Both the position numbers and the translations under genes were made by a program. Shown here in pieces: positions 23,611-34,995 of a DNA stretch of 64,000 nt. The stretch spans positions 509,501 through 573,500 of the forward strand of contig JAOTOL010001524.1 in the NCBI GenBank assembly GCA_034440575.1, written 5' to 3'. The first letter of the stretch is position 1; each line of letters starts with the position of its first letter. The stretch comes from Imbricaverruca yamaguchii. Its lineage: Eukaryota > Arthropoda > Thecostraca > Neoverrucidae. The notes below the pieces were generated by a model. It was not told where the DNA came from, made no database searches, and worked only from the letters and a program-made list of their open reading frames with translations.

Positions 23611-25340
23611 TGACATCTGCCTTGAGCACAGTTTTCGATGTGTGCGACGATATTCCGTCCACTCTTTAATAGAAGCACTGGCTCATTGCAACTTCGCAAA
23701 GCAGTTGAGAAATGAACCACGTCCTTCTAGACGTCATCTCCTTTCCCTCTCCTCCATGAGCAATAGCTACATCCGTAGTGACCATACCGCATTGATCCAC
23801 CAGACGTAACGTGCACTTGTCTTCAGTAGGTGCGTCGTGTATGCATTCTCATTAGATAAGTTGTGTGCGAGTTGATAGTTTGAGGACAGAAGTTGGAGGG
23901 GGCAGCAGACGACAGCCTGTGGCGAGTGATTGACTCCGCCGACCATCGACCAGGGCGCTGCGTCAGGTAGGGTCTCATCAGACGTAGTGTTTGTCCATAG
24001 GTCGATGGAGCAATAGAGCAGTAACGAAGGTGAGCTGCGCTGACTCCACTGACCCGTCGGCCACCTGGGTAATAACGGCATGACGCCGACGGCTGAAGAT
24101 CCCAGCCTATTTGATGTCAGAAACTTAGCTGGATTTTAGTACATTTTGGCTGGATGTTGAACTTCAAGTTATGCCCATGGGGAAAACTCTGAGTTCACCT
24201 TCCATTTATACGTGCAAGGGAACAGATGCATTCCCCTTCGGATATTTCAGAAACTAAGACGACTGATGGCACGAAACTGTAAGGTAGGGACATGGTCAGG
24301 ATAATCCTCCAATGCTTCCTCGACGAGGCCGCATATCAAACTATCCCGAGATGAAGCGTAGCATATGTGACAAATTCGGCCGGATTGGGTAATTTTTAAC
24401 GGGATCGGCTTTGTCTTCTCCATGAATGATTTTATTATTTATCGTGGTGCTTTAACATCAAACGGATGGTTCAGTTTGAATGTGGTGTTGATATCACCAA
24501 AGACATAGCAGCATTATTGCGGCATTACTTCGATGTTGGTTGGATTAGAATCGTCGATAATAACCACGTCCGTTAATGTGTTGGGTCCCAACACATACCT
24601 GATGTGTTGCGAGAAAATGAGAAACAGAGGTCAGTACTTTATAGAAAAATCAAGATTCCTGCCAAAAAAGCAAATGAGGCAATCAAGACCAAAACGGATG
24701 AGCAACATGAGCGCATAGGTACACAACTACCACAAATGACACACTACTACTTATTTTCTGTCAGTGATCTGCAAATAGTTAAATAAGCGTGCAACATCGA
24801 CGTGAATGGTAGTGATGCAATATATCCTAAATAGTGTGACGTTGGATGTGTCGCTCTCCAACTTCGAAGATGCACAAAAGCCTACTCCTCCCCTCCCCAT
24901 CTCCTGATCACGTGGCCTTGAGCAGGAACTAGCTGTGCACAGCGAATTGATTGACTTAAAGTTTTCATTTTGAAATCTTTATTTTTGTTTCACAAGTTTT
25001 TTTTCTCATTTAAACAAGGACGCTCAAATCAAAGAGAGTGCCAAGAGTAACTGTTTCCATTGTTAGTGAGAGGCTGCTATGGGGAATGGCATTATTGAAA
25101 TGGTTACTGACGGCTTGTTGGGTCAGGGGCTTGCAATCGTTCGAAAAAAAACCGGGTGTGTATGTGCTTTGTGGTGAAAAGCTTCACTACGCAAGAAAAG
25201 GGCAGGACGAATTAAAAGAAAAGAGAAGGGTTTGTGGCTTTCGTTCTCCATTGGGCCTCGTGCTAAAGCCAACGGGAAATTACCTCTATGTAAAAAGTGA
25301 AACCTGTGAACATTTTCAGGTGCGGCTGCACCGAGTGTGG
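23611..25340. other. Non-coding stretch, nothing recognised
   Basis: A few 60-130 codon frames (24533-24718, 25038-25430) have no recognisable motif, and the last of these runs into the 38-bp repeat. No other feature was found. Confidence 0.45.
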
Positions 25341-25346
25341 AGCAGT

Positions 25347-25880
25347 AGGGTTAGCACAGGACCCAGGGCAGAAGGCTACCCAGCGGGGTTAGCACAGGAC
25401 CCAGGGCAGAAGGCTACCCAGCGGGGTTAGCACAGGACCCAGGGCAGAAGGCTACCCAGCGGGGTTAGCACAGGACCCAGGGCAGAATGCTACCCAGCGG
25501 GGTTAACACAGGACCCAGGGCAGAAGGCTACCCAGCGTAGTTAGCACAGGACCCAGGGCAGAAGGCTACCCAGTGGGGTTAGCACAGGACCCAGGGCAGA
25601 AGGCTACCCAGCGGGGTTAGCACAGGACCCAGGGCAGAAGGCTACCCAGCGGGGTTAGCTCAAGACCCAGGGCAGAAGGCTACCCACAGGGGGTTAGCAC
25701 AGGACCCAGGGCAGAAGGCTACCCAGCGGGGTTAGCACAGGACCCAGGGCAGAAGGCTACCCAGCGGGGTTAGCACAGGACCCAGGGCAGAAGGCTACCC
25801 AGCGGGGTTAGCTCAGGACCCAGGACTGAAAGCTACCCAGCGGGGTTAGCACAGGACCCAGGGCAGAAGGCTACCCAGCG
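25347..25880. repeat. 38-bp minisatellite, 14 units
   Basis: Fourteen tandem units of GGGGTTAGCACAGGACCCAG followed by GGCAGAAGGCTACCCAGC. Most are identical; a few have single changes (for example GCTCAAGACCC near 25655). Diverged units (GGAGTAGCCCAGGACCCAGA) continue to about 25990. The high internal identity suggests recent expansion or homogenisation. Confidence 0.97.
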
Positions 25881-26219
25881 GTAAGCGGCTACACTGGCTA
25901 CCCAGCGGAGTAGCCCAGGACCCAGATCAGAAAGCTACCCAGCGGCCAGCGGTTGCCCTGGCTACACAATGGAGTAGCCCCGGATCCATGTCAGAAGGCA
26001 CATGCATATTCATAGTAGACCACAAGAGGTGGCAAAAAGACCCACCATCCAGCAGAAAACCCCGTGCCATTAATTTTGGCAGTATATGCCCGCAAAGCTT
26101 ACGAAAGACCTCAACACCGGGAAACTCGGAACCGCAGCATGCTACCCGGAAACTCCATGTTAGGAAGCACAGCAGCGACGATAGTAGGCCCCTGAGCTCA
26201 TGAAAAGACCCCAACGCAC

Positions 26220-26780
26220 AAAAGGGCCTACAATATTTCCCGAAGATCCAGCCCATGAGGCCCATTAGCTTAATATGAGGTTCCTAGAGCTCACGCCCAA
26301 AGATCCGAAAGGAAGCCCTAAGTCAGGTTGTCTTGAGGCTGCAAGCCAGGATGGTTGATAGTCTTGATATGAGGTTCCTAGAACTCATTCCCCAAGACTC
26401 GATAGGATGCCCTATCATGTTGTCTTGAGGCCTGCTAGTCTTGACAGGAGGGCCTTAGATGTCACGGAAGGATTCGAGCACCCAACAGAGGATCCCGCAA
26501 TTTTGACCGGAGGGCCCCAGATCTCGCGAGCGTCCCAAGGGTTAGTAGGGACCCTGCCGTGCTGTCTGGCTGCCCCAGGTCACGCAAACATTAGTGATAG
26601 CAGGAAGCACCGAGATCTCGCAGAAAGCCTCCTGTACACCCGACAGGGTGCCCTATCGTGTTCTCTGGAAGTCCCAGGCCGGGCATCTATGAATCATGAC
26701 AGAATGTCCATACAGTTCACGAAACGCATCCAAAACCAAGCAGAAGACCCGTATACTGCTGAAGGCTTCAGGTCAGGAGT
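26220..26780. repeat. Degenerate tandem repeats, ~80-100 bp
   Basis: Blocks such as ATATGAGGTTCCTAGAGCTC, GATGCCCTATCATGTTGTCT and GTTGTCTTGAGGC recur two to four times with heavy divergence. This looks like an old array of ~80-100 bp units next to the young 38-bp one. Confidence 0.55.
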
Positions 26781-29220
26781 GTGGACAGAAATACCCTGAA
26801 GAGTCTCTGAAGACTAAACAAGTGCATAGAGGTCCACCGAGATTAGGGAAGACCCGAAGGTCTGAGATCGTTTCCAAGAAGAACCGTTCGCCCTTCTCAA
26901 AACATTAATTGTACCCCTAAAAACACACATTTCACTACTGTAGCACGATTTTGCTTGGCGTACCTTGTCGATTGTCGACAGTGCTCGGCTATCATCAGCG
27001 TTGTCGGCTACCCACTACCGCTCACTCACATTACGCGGCTCTGCCTCAGCGCTTCACTATTATACTCCCTTACTACATGGCGGTCTTCGCGAATCACGGT
27101 ATTTAATGCCAAAGAAATGTGCTACATGACAAAAGTAGGACCCAATAAGTCACACTGTGTGTAATTTTTATAGACTTTTGGGTAGGGCTTCTCGTCCTCT
27201 TTAGGTACCCATGTTAAAGTCTACGATGCAGTTCTTCCATCTGGTAAATAGGTGAAGTGTGTGAAACATTTCCACCTACCAGCCAGTTGTTGCCTTGCCG
27301 ACCTTGTAGACTGTCGCCGTCTATCACCAGGACGCTCTTCTGCTTTCAGGAGGCTAAATTTTGCATACGTTGCGCCGTTCCATCTTAAAATATTGCTTCA
27401 TTACTTGCGGTTTGGTACTCAGCAACCTCATAGCTACTCCTGTAGCTTACAGCTTTTCATGTCCAGATATGTCCTTTATATCACAAATCCTTCATATCGC
27501 AGCATCTAATGAGCCACTTCTGCATTTTTTGGGCCAATTTAGGACGATCGTTGTTTTGGTCCTTCTTAGGATTTCACCGCAAAGTTAAGTTCACATTGGA
27601 TATTAAGTTCACGGAGGCATGTCATATAATCTGAAATTGTGATACAGACCGGTAACCTAGACAGATAATTCAATGTCCCATGCACCGCCTTCAGCGTTAA
27701 ATGCATTGTTATCAAAGAAGCATGGTGTGCGATTCATCTTGGAATGGAAGAGATCATGTCTGTATCCTCTACGGTGTGGAATGCGAACGCCTATGCCACA
27801 TTAAGAACAACCTAAAAATTTGTAGACTGTCTGGTCATGCAGGTGTGATAATCGACATTGACCTTCTATATGTGTCAGTGGAGCATTGGCTGCTGCTATG
27901 TTGCATTAGAAGGTGAAGCTTCAACCAAATCCAGGTAGTTGTTGAATTTTGCTAAATATCTGGTGAATATTGAACGCTTTCATTGCGGAGATGGGTACTG
28001 ATGATCGAATATACTGTCCCTGAGCAACTTCCATATCCGTTCCACTGCACTGTATTCTGTCGGAACCATCGTCACTGGTATTCGAGATAACATTTATATT
28101 GCATTTGTGTATAATTTGTTTTTTTTCGCCTTCATTATTCAATATTTAACATTTTACCCGTTAGAAGTTGGAATGTCATGCAACGTGAACCACTTTAGGT
28201 CGGGCGTTCATCAGCATATTCGTTGTTGATGTGTGAAGTTCAGTGGGGGATTGATGTGGTTGTCGGTTTCTTCTGAATGCGAACTGCTGCAAATTTTATG
28301 GACATAAGGTTCGCGCCCTTCCAAATTTCTAGAAAACGATGTCCGTGCCTGCAGGAAGACGTGACGTCACCAGATGGGGCCCGGCAGGTCACTAAGGAGC
28401 CCTATGTGTTTCTGAGAATCACCAACGGCGACAAGAAGGACCACAGTAATTCAAGAAATTTCGTACATCTGTGAGAATCCCGATCACCTTAAAGTAGCCT
28501 TGTATGTTTATAAGGGTTCATCCTGGACTTAATGGGCCTTCCAAAAGGCTATAGGGCCCTGAGGCCAGTATGCTCTCACTGACTTACAGGGTCTTTTCTG
28601 ATGACGGCTTGTACAGAGCCACAAGATGGCCTATACGGACCCTCAAAGCATTGCAGGAGCCACTCTGAAACCAGAAAGAGCCTTTGATATCCATTGGACC
28701 CCCCAATCCGTTGGGTTTACTCAAGGAATCATAGGGGCGTCTCTTACTCTTGTTGGTCGGTACTCTCTAATTCCTGTATATTGTTTTATCTGTACAGCCT
28801 CTCAAAACACATTTCGTGCCTTGGCAGCCCACACAAGAACAGGATCGAGAGAATACTTCGACTCCCTCCCGACGAATGTTAGTGTGAGTGATGGCATGAT
28901 GGACGGCTGCCCAGCTTACCCATCCACGAGGCTCTGTCTTTGTTCGAAAATTAGAGAGGTCCTCGCCACTCGAAGACGGCTCCCAACAGCGGAAGGGAAC
29001 GCCACAGTGGAAGTGACCCCTCAGTAGAAGATGGATCTCACAGCCAAGGTAGATTCCACGGCAATGAGGCCCCCGGCTGCCGAAGGCAATCCAGACAGCG
29101 AAAGAGGTCCAAACAATAGAAGCTTGAAGGGCCCTCGAATATCCATAGGTGATCACCATTTGCTGTAGGCCGGTGATTGAAGATGGCCTTTTAACAGCTA
29201 AAACACAACCCCCAGGAATG
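26781..29220. other. Non-coding stretch, mostly featureless
   Basis: The phrase ACCTTGTCGATTGTCGAC near 26960 recurs loosely at about 27300 (ACCTTGTAGACTGTCGCC), suggesting an old ~340-bp duplication. From about 28490 loosely repeated words around GGGCCCTGAGG and GAAGATGG appear. No coding motif was recognised. Confidence 0.4.
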
Positions 29221-29225
29221 GAAGG

Positions 29226-29239
29226 AGATCCCAACAGAG
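29226..29239. repeat. Target-site duplication of solo tail 2, left
   Basis: AGATCCCAACAGAG is repeated exactly at 29301-29314 and borders the 61-bp solo SINE tail on both sides. Confidence 0.9.
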
Positions 29240-29300
29240 TTGGTTGGTGGTTATTTGAGTCTTATAGTGCATCGACCAGGCTTGGTCATTTAGCGCCCAT
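29240..29300 (-). mobile_element. Solo SINE 3' tail (tail unit 2), perfect 14-bp TSD
   Basis: On the minus strand this 61-bp unit reads ATGGGCGCTAAATGACC, then GGTCGATGCACTATAAG, then CTCAAATAACCACCAACCAA. It starts at the same base as the other solo units. An internal hairpin GACCA/TGGTC is perfect here. It is enclosed by exact 14-bp direct repeats, so it was integrated as a unit only 61 bp long and is not the remnant of a longer element that decayed in place. Confidence 0.88.
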
Positions 29301-29314
29301 AGATCCCAACAGAG
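29301..29314. repeat. Target-site duplication of solo tail 2, right
   Basis: Exact copy of 29226-29239. Confidence 0.9.
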
Positions 29315-29504
29315 GAAGGGGTCCCCTGCAGCATGCCAGCAGCACAAAGGCTTTGGGTAGCTGAAGGCGGTTCTAATGAATCGAAGGGGCCTTGGCAGCT
29401 GAACACGAACAAACAATGCCAGGTATCCTCAATATGAAAACCAGCCCCTGAGCAGCAGGAGTCCCGGCACTGGTAGGACTCGGGCCCTCGGAAGAGAGCC
29501 CTTA

Positions 29505-30296
29505 ACCCGCGCTGTATCTCCGGTCAGATCCTCACACCCCGTCTCGGGGGGGGGGGGATAGTAACCCCCTCCAAAATCCAAACTAAGCGTCGCACGAAAA
29601 CGAAAGAGGTGCCATCGGAAAGCGCTCGACGAGTAGGGTCCGGATCCACCTTCCCCCAAAATTCCCCAAAGGTGACGTCACTAGAGGGCTAGATTTTCAC
29701 GACTGTTCAGGATTTTGGTGGATATTTTAAAAAAATAGTTGGAATAAAAAAAGATGGCGAAATCGACCAGGGACATACAATTTTTTGGCCCCCAAAATTT
29801 AATTATCTTTTTTTTTTAATGTCAAAATGTTGAGTTTTCAAGTTTTCATTAATTTTTATTTTCTAATGGGTAGAGCAGACGACTGAGAACCGTGGTTGGA
29901 AGTCAACTTGCCCTAATACAAAATGGTTACTTTAGCCAGAATCTTCGATTTGAACTGCAATAGGCAATTATGCAAAAATTATATGTAGTCAAAAATGGAG
30001 AAAAAAATCCTCTCGTACGTTTTATTGCACCCCTAAAGATAAGCAAACGCTGAAAGTTTTATTAAAATATCTGTATCCGTTAAAGCGTGACGACTGGTTG
30101 AACTTTTTGGAGGTGACCTCACTTGACCTTGACTAACTCGTTGACCCATAGATGACCTGACTTCAAAAATTTGAAAAGGCATGCAAAATTGATGTGGGAA
30201 AAGGTATGCCAAATTTTGGCGCGCTGCCCCACCCCGTTCGTTCACTATCCGCGAAAAACATGAGGGGGCGGTTGAAGACCCCCCAGACGGACGGGT
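29505..30296 (-). mobile_element. Family B DNA transposon, copy 2 (inverted)
   Basis: This 792-bp copy is in reverse orientation relative to copies 1, 3 and 4. The left border is TA followed by ACCCGCGCTGTATCTCCGG and then CACACCCCGTCTCGGG with a ~12-G run. The right border is CAGACGGACGGGT followed by TA. The interior matches the other copies, including the AT-rich middle with TTTTGGCCCCCAAAATTT and the GTTGAACTTTTTGGAGGTGACC segment. No transposase is encoded. The 228-codon minus-strand frame ending here (30033-30719) is partly transposon and partly flanking DNA and is not a gene. Confidence 0.87.
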
Positions 30297-30299
30297 TAG

Positions 30300-31239
30300 A
30301 TAAGGAGCCAGATATCCCAAGGGGGCCAGCCAGATAGCAAGGGCCGATGTCCGGTGCGCTTCACAAGCCGGAAGTCGGCCACCTTCGAAGACTGGAAAGG
30401 GCCATAGCCCAGTACCCTCGTTTCGTGCGCTACTGTCGGCGATGCACTCCCTCTCGTGGTGTGCGCCGCTGCACAGTACTTCACCAAGACAGGCCCCAAG
30501 TCTCCAGCAGCACTTTGGCCACACACACAGTCTGCGGAAGTAGAGGCCCCCAGCGTGCACCTGCCATAAAGTTAGAACAGTGCTTATGTGACATCTCGGT
30601 AATGTGGAGATTTGCATCCACATCCAGTGTGTCCGTGCCATAAGAGCAAAACTGTGTTCTCTGAGGAGGTAAAGTTTAACTCGCGAGTTACGAGATCTAA
30701 GTTGCTCCATAGGTTGCATTCAACGAGGTGTTGGTGCTGATATATCCATCGAGCCGCAAGACAAGTTCAGTAACAATGCGTTGGTCAGATGGCTCTCCCA
30801 CCAGACCAGCGAGGTCTTAGTTCTGAGCCATGCCACTCCCAACAAAGGACGCGTCTTTCGACTTGTCTATTATGCTATGCTTCATGCACGAGCAGGTGAT
30901 CATAGTTCACGGCCGTTAATGGAAGGTTCAATCACTAATGCTCTCAAACGTGACCTTGTGGTACACAAAAAGAAGACAATAATTTTTAAGTGGGATAAAT
31001 TGCGCAGATATTTCCGCCGAGCTACCACACGTGTACAGTTCAATGCTGACATTTTATATTTGCATTTGCTTCGGTATTCTATCTTCCATTTGCTTGGGAA
31101 GAGGGAATAGATGTCTCCACCTCTTACGTAACTATCTGATTTTAATTGAAATAGCTGCAAGTGTTGCTATCGGATAAAACAACCTAATGAAACCAAAGTC
31201 ATTGACCGAAGCTTGAATTATAACATCACTTCACATCCA
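30300..31239. other. Non-coding stretch, nothing recognised
   Basis: This lies between family B copy 2 and the LINE relic. Possible further LINE ORF2 sequence could sit here on the minus strand, but no RT motif was found. Confidence 0.4.
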
Positions 31240-31620
31240 AGTTAAATATCTGATCCATTTATCGTCTGATGAGGCCCACCGGATCCTCGAATTTCGCCCA
31301 GTCCGCTCTTTTCAAGTTCCAAAAAGGTCTAAATAGCTTATAATGGTGGATAGAGTACGTGCCGAACTTAATTGTGATTGGATAGTGGTCGCTCAATCCG
31401 GGAAAGTCCGAAACTGAAAAGTCATTGGGAGCAGCACGTCAAGTCAGTGCAACTGTCCGATCCTCCTCGGGTCAGGCTGTAGTGGGTGGCGGCCCGGTGT
31501 TGAGAAGTACCAAGGTGTGGTCCGAAATAAACCGGTTAATTTGGCACCCTCTAGTGTCAGTCTGGTTGCTTCTCTAGGAGGGGTGTTTTGCATAAAGGTC
31601 TTCCATAATGAGAACTGGTG
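31240..31620 (-). pseudogene. LINE ORF2 endonuclease fragment
   Basis: In one minus-strand frame, interrupted by two stops, the order of motifs matches the C-terminal half of an apurinic-type LINE endonuclease. It runs DTRGCQINRFISDHT, then LVLLNTGPPPTT, a degenerate S-x-DLT-like segment (TVALT), NDFSVSDFPG, and the diagnostic SDHYPI at about 31395. FWNLKRADWAKF follows, as expected just after the domain. It lies directly downstream of the ORF1 relic on the same strand, so both come from one LINE. The N-terminal half of the endonuclease appears missing or scrambled, and the reverse transcriptase is not seen below 31240. Confidence 0.82.
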
Positions 31621-32776
31621 GAGGCCCTGACCGCGGTGGGGTGGGCTTGGGATAACGGGTCTGGTGTGGTGAATGATGGAAATGGTGTGGTGGGCCGATA
31701 TGTGGGTGAAGGTGATGTGGGTAAGGGCCAGGTCTGAAGTGGAGTGGGAGTGGGAGAAGGCAAGGTCCGAAGTGGGGTGACGTGGGAAAGAGTGGTGCCC
31801 GGTGGTGTCGAGGGGCGGTGGGCTCGTGATGTCAGGGATTGGTGGGGGCGTTGGAGCGAGGGATGGAGGAGCGTTGGAAGGGAGGCGTACCGGGATCCGG
31901 GAGCCGGCTGCTGGTGGGATGGCAGGGCGGGTTGGAGCTGGGATTGGAGGGGGTGTGGGTTTAGGGGTGATTAGCGTCGCGGCCCAACTTCGCTCGGCGG
32001 AAGGTGAGGTGGGGGGTGAAGTTGTGGCAGTGTCAGTGGTGGTGATGCTGCGTGTGTGCTGCTGTGCTATTGCGTGTGGCACCCTGTGAGTTGCCGCATA
32101 CCGGCACACATCCCTCTCGTATGCCCACTTGGGGCAGCCGGTGGCGGTGGCAGGGTGCTGTCCATCACATCCTGCACAGCTCCGTTCGGAGGAGCTGCAG
32201 TCGGATGCTGCGTGGTGGCCGGCGCACAGGGTGCATCGTTGTGTTGGCGACCCGAATGCGCGTTCGCCATGACCATACCGAAGGCAGAAGCCGTAGTGGT
32301 AAAGACACGTGGGGACGTACCTCGTATGTTTTGTTGTGTGCGCGTATGTGTGATGGCATGTGTTGATATTTACATGTAAGGACTATACTTTTGTAAGTCG
32401 CACGTACCTCCCGTCTAATCTGGTTGACTGTGGTTGTGGCGTCGGGGAGGGCTGAAGCATCGAACAGTCCGGCGATGCTGTCGAGTGGTAGGTTATCCAG
32501 CTCTGTGGCGCAAATGTAGCCCCGACTGGTGTTCAAAGTGCGGTGTAGCGTGAAGGAGCAGCTCTGGTTGTTGAAGGTGGTTGTATTAAGTAACGTTTGT
32601 GTGTCAGCGCTGCTCCGTGTTTGCACAATGAGGTGTGCAGTGTGCATGTGGACCTTGAAGTGTGTCCAGGTGATAATGTGTCGGAGTGTCCTCTCGAGGG
32701 TGAAAGGAGACCCCTGTGCAATGTTGTGCCCTGTCTCCGTGCACGTGACTTGTGTGGTGGCGGCGCCGGGTGCCAT
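31621..32776 (-). pseudogene. LINE ORF1 (gag-like, CCHC zinc knuckles), frameshifted
   Basis: ORF1 probably starts at the Met at 32776 (MAPGAATTQV...). An RRM-less gag-like region follows (NTTTFNNQSCSFTLHRTLNT, YICATELDNLPLDSIAG). Near 32315 the frame shifts, and the next frame carries a zinc-knuckle series: a damaged first knuckle (FCLRYGHGERAF), an intact CCHC at 32197-32235 (CTLCAGHHAASDC), and CAGCDGQHPATATGC at 32134-32178 followed by PKW. This spacing is typical of ORF1 of Jockey/I/CR1-type LINEs. A Pro/Ser/Thr-rich tail follows. The product would bind the element's RNA in ribonucleoprotein particles. The frameshift makes it a relic; clade assignment is inferred. Confidence 0.87.
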
Positions 32777-32922
32777 GTTGAGTGAGGATCGGTTCCGTCC
32801 CTTCCGAAAGTGTTCCTCCTGACAAGAAATTTCCGGATTAGTGAACCGAGCTTTCGTTCCGTGGTCCCTGCCCCGACCGCAATGTTCCAAGCCAGTGGGC
32901 TCGACATCGTTAGGTTCCCTCC

Positions 32923-32934
32923 GGAGGGAGGAAG
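32923..32934. repeat. Target-site duplication of solo tail 3, left (imperfect)
   Basis: GGAGGGAGGAAG corresponds to GAGGGAGAAG at 32995-33004 on the other side of the solo tail. Confidence 0.6.
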
Positions 32935-32994
32935 TTGGTTGGTCGGTTATTTGGGCTTTCGGGCGCATCGACTGCATTGGTCATACAGCGCCCA
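32935..32994 (-). mobile_element. Solo SINE 3' tail (tail unit 3)
   Basis: On the minus strand this 60-bp unit reads TGGGCGCTGTATGACC, then AGTCGATGCGCCC, then AAAGCCCAAATAACC and GACCAACCAA. The outer stem GGGCGC/GCGCCC is perfect. It is bordered by imperfect direct repeats (GAGGGAGGAAG and GAGGGAGAAG). It sits just upstream of the LINE ORF1 relic and supplies the spurious N-terminal residues of the longer open frame that starts at 32977. Confidence 0.85.
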
Positions 32995-33005
32995 GAGGGA
33001 GAAGG

Positions 33006-34790
33006 TTAGATGGGACACAGAGAGAAGTTAGGGATTTCTTCTAGAGTCCCGGTAGTGCTTCTCTAGGGTCTTTGGAACTTCCTTCTGGCTTTCTTGCTTT
33101 GAGAAGAGCGTGCCTGATCGCCACGCCCGCGTCTAAATCCCCCTTATCGTCTGTTTTTCTCGTTGAAAAAGCTGACACATTAAGTCCAGCCAATGCGTGC
33201 CCACCGATTGATGCAGGGATGTGTATGTTTATATTCATTTGACATGTTTGAACACCCTTAATACTTTTAAACGACCGATCAAGTTCACATGAGAACGTGT
33301 GAGTGCTCAGTCATAATAGCATAAATGTCTTGTTCGTATGATTACATGGTCCTTGACACTTGGTCTGTGGTCCTATCGAAACATAGGCACGCAGATGGTG
33401 AATCCAGAATGCAGGTGACCAACTTCATTGATTTCCCTTCTCGTCAAAGGCCAAGTTCAAAGACAATGCATCGAAGCCAGTAATCCGCTACGCCTTCAAC
33501 CGAACCAGAAGGGGTTTGTTGGAGGAGAAAGCTCATTTCCATCCAAACTGGAAATCGAACAACTCACGTCGAACTGTGGGCCTCCTCTGGCTTAGAGGTG
33601 GCTGCTGAAATCACTTCAAAAGAGTAAAAGCACTGCAGGCCATTATTTGTTATAAGGACTTCCATATTGCTGTTTTTCCAATACTCAACTGGTAAAACAT
33701 TAGGTTGACAGACACAAAGGGATGTTCTTCATACACTCCATCGTTGTCAATATGTCCTCATAGTGTTTCCGCACCAAGACATGCTTTGGAAGAAAATCCA
33801 CACATCAATTGTCCGACGAATCCTCTACTTTCGAACATTCTGAAAAAATGCGTGAATGAAGAAATTTCACAAAATTGCACGTCAACCAGCCGAAAATTCC
33901 GGACAATCGCTTACGTGGTATGCTCGTATGTTGCCACCGAGGCAATGTTTGTCGAACTCCTGGTATATGTTTATTTGGCGAGAATAGTCTCGGAGATGCT
34001 TGGATGCGAACCGCGAATCAAACATCGGTTCCGCCCGATGGCGCGCAGCTGAAGCTAGTGGAGCATGAATGATTTGCTGTTAGAGGTGCTATCTGAATGA
34101 AAATACCAATGCAAATTGGAGAAAAAAAGTCCTTGGTTGTTCGCTCCCTTACTTTTATGGCTCATACTTTATTTTATTTATATTACAAAATATTAACATA
34201 CACCTTAGAGCACAGTTTCAACAAGGAAGTATTTGTGTCCGGTTCCAGTGATTGCACATTTTAATTTAGGTACTTAGGGCTGTCAGTGGAATAATCGTAG
34301 ATTTTTGTAAAATAATTAGGAGCAGGAAAAATGCAATTGAAATGTAACTAGCAAACATATTAAGAGCTTCCCGATTATGAAGGTGCAATTCCACATTACA
34401 GCACTGTGCATCTCAGGCGCCCAACATAGGCTAGGTAGGTACCTAGCTTATTCAGATGCAGAATCTTCTTTGACTTGGTCCAGTATGTCCACTTCCCTCC
34501 CACACTAAATGCCTGATTCTTCCGAATACTTCCACCATTATATTTTGTTTTAGTACGGCGCTGCATGTTGCGGACCTCCTCTTCGTGCTGAGGTGCAGGC
34601 CGCCTATCCGCAAACCACCGTTCTCCGTGACGGAGTTAAAACAGTTGCATTCCCCCAGCGACACAAGTATGAATAATCCATGAACAAATCAATATTTCAA
34701 TTAGCAAATACTTGGTTAATCTTTTACAGCCACATAACCTATTCAAAACTATCCTGATGAAACTGCGTCAGCCCAGTGCAACAACAGCGC
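33006..34790. other. Non-coding stretch, nothing recognised
   Basis: No frame over about 115 codons and no recognisable motif, tandem repeat or transposon end. Confidence 0.5.
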
Positions 34791-34794
34791 ATAG

Positions 34795-34995
34795 CTGTGT
34801 TCCAAACAAGTACGGGATTCCATAGCCGTGATCAAAACCAGTGCAACATTCCATATTGCACTGGGCCGTATTCCATATTCCATATAGCCGTACTCCAAAC
34901 CAGGTAACATTCCATATCCATGATTCAAACCAGTAAAAAATTCCATAGCGGTGATCCAAACCAGCGCAACATTCCGTAGCCGTGCTCAATACAAA
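34795..34995. repeat. Degenerate ~35-bp tandem repeat
   Basis: About five diverged units of the type CATTCCATAGCCGTGATCCA followed by AACCAGTGCAA. Confidence 0.75.

Noticed and set aside
25347..25880. CRISPR-like array
   Set aside because: Units are directly adjacent with no unique spacers; eukaryotic minisatellite.
30033..30719. 228-codon minus-strand frame
   Set aside because: A third of it lies in family B copy 2 and the rest is unrelated flanking DNA; no motif.
31444..32109. 221-codon proline-rich minus-strand frame as an independent gene
   Set aside because: It is the continuation of the LINE ORF1 zinc-knuckle frame (after a frameshift) running into endonuclease sequence in another frame.
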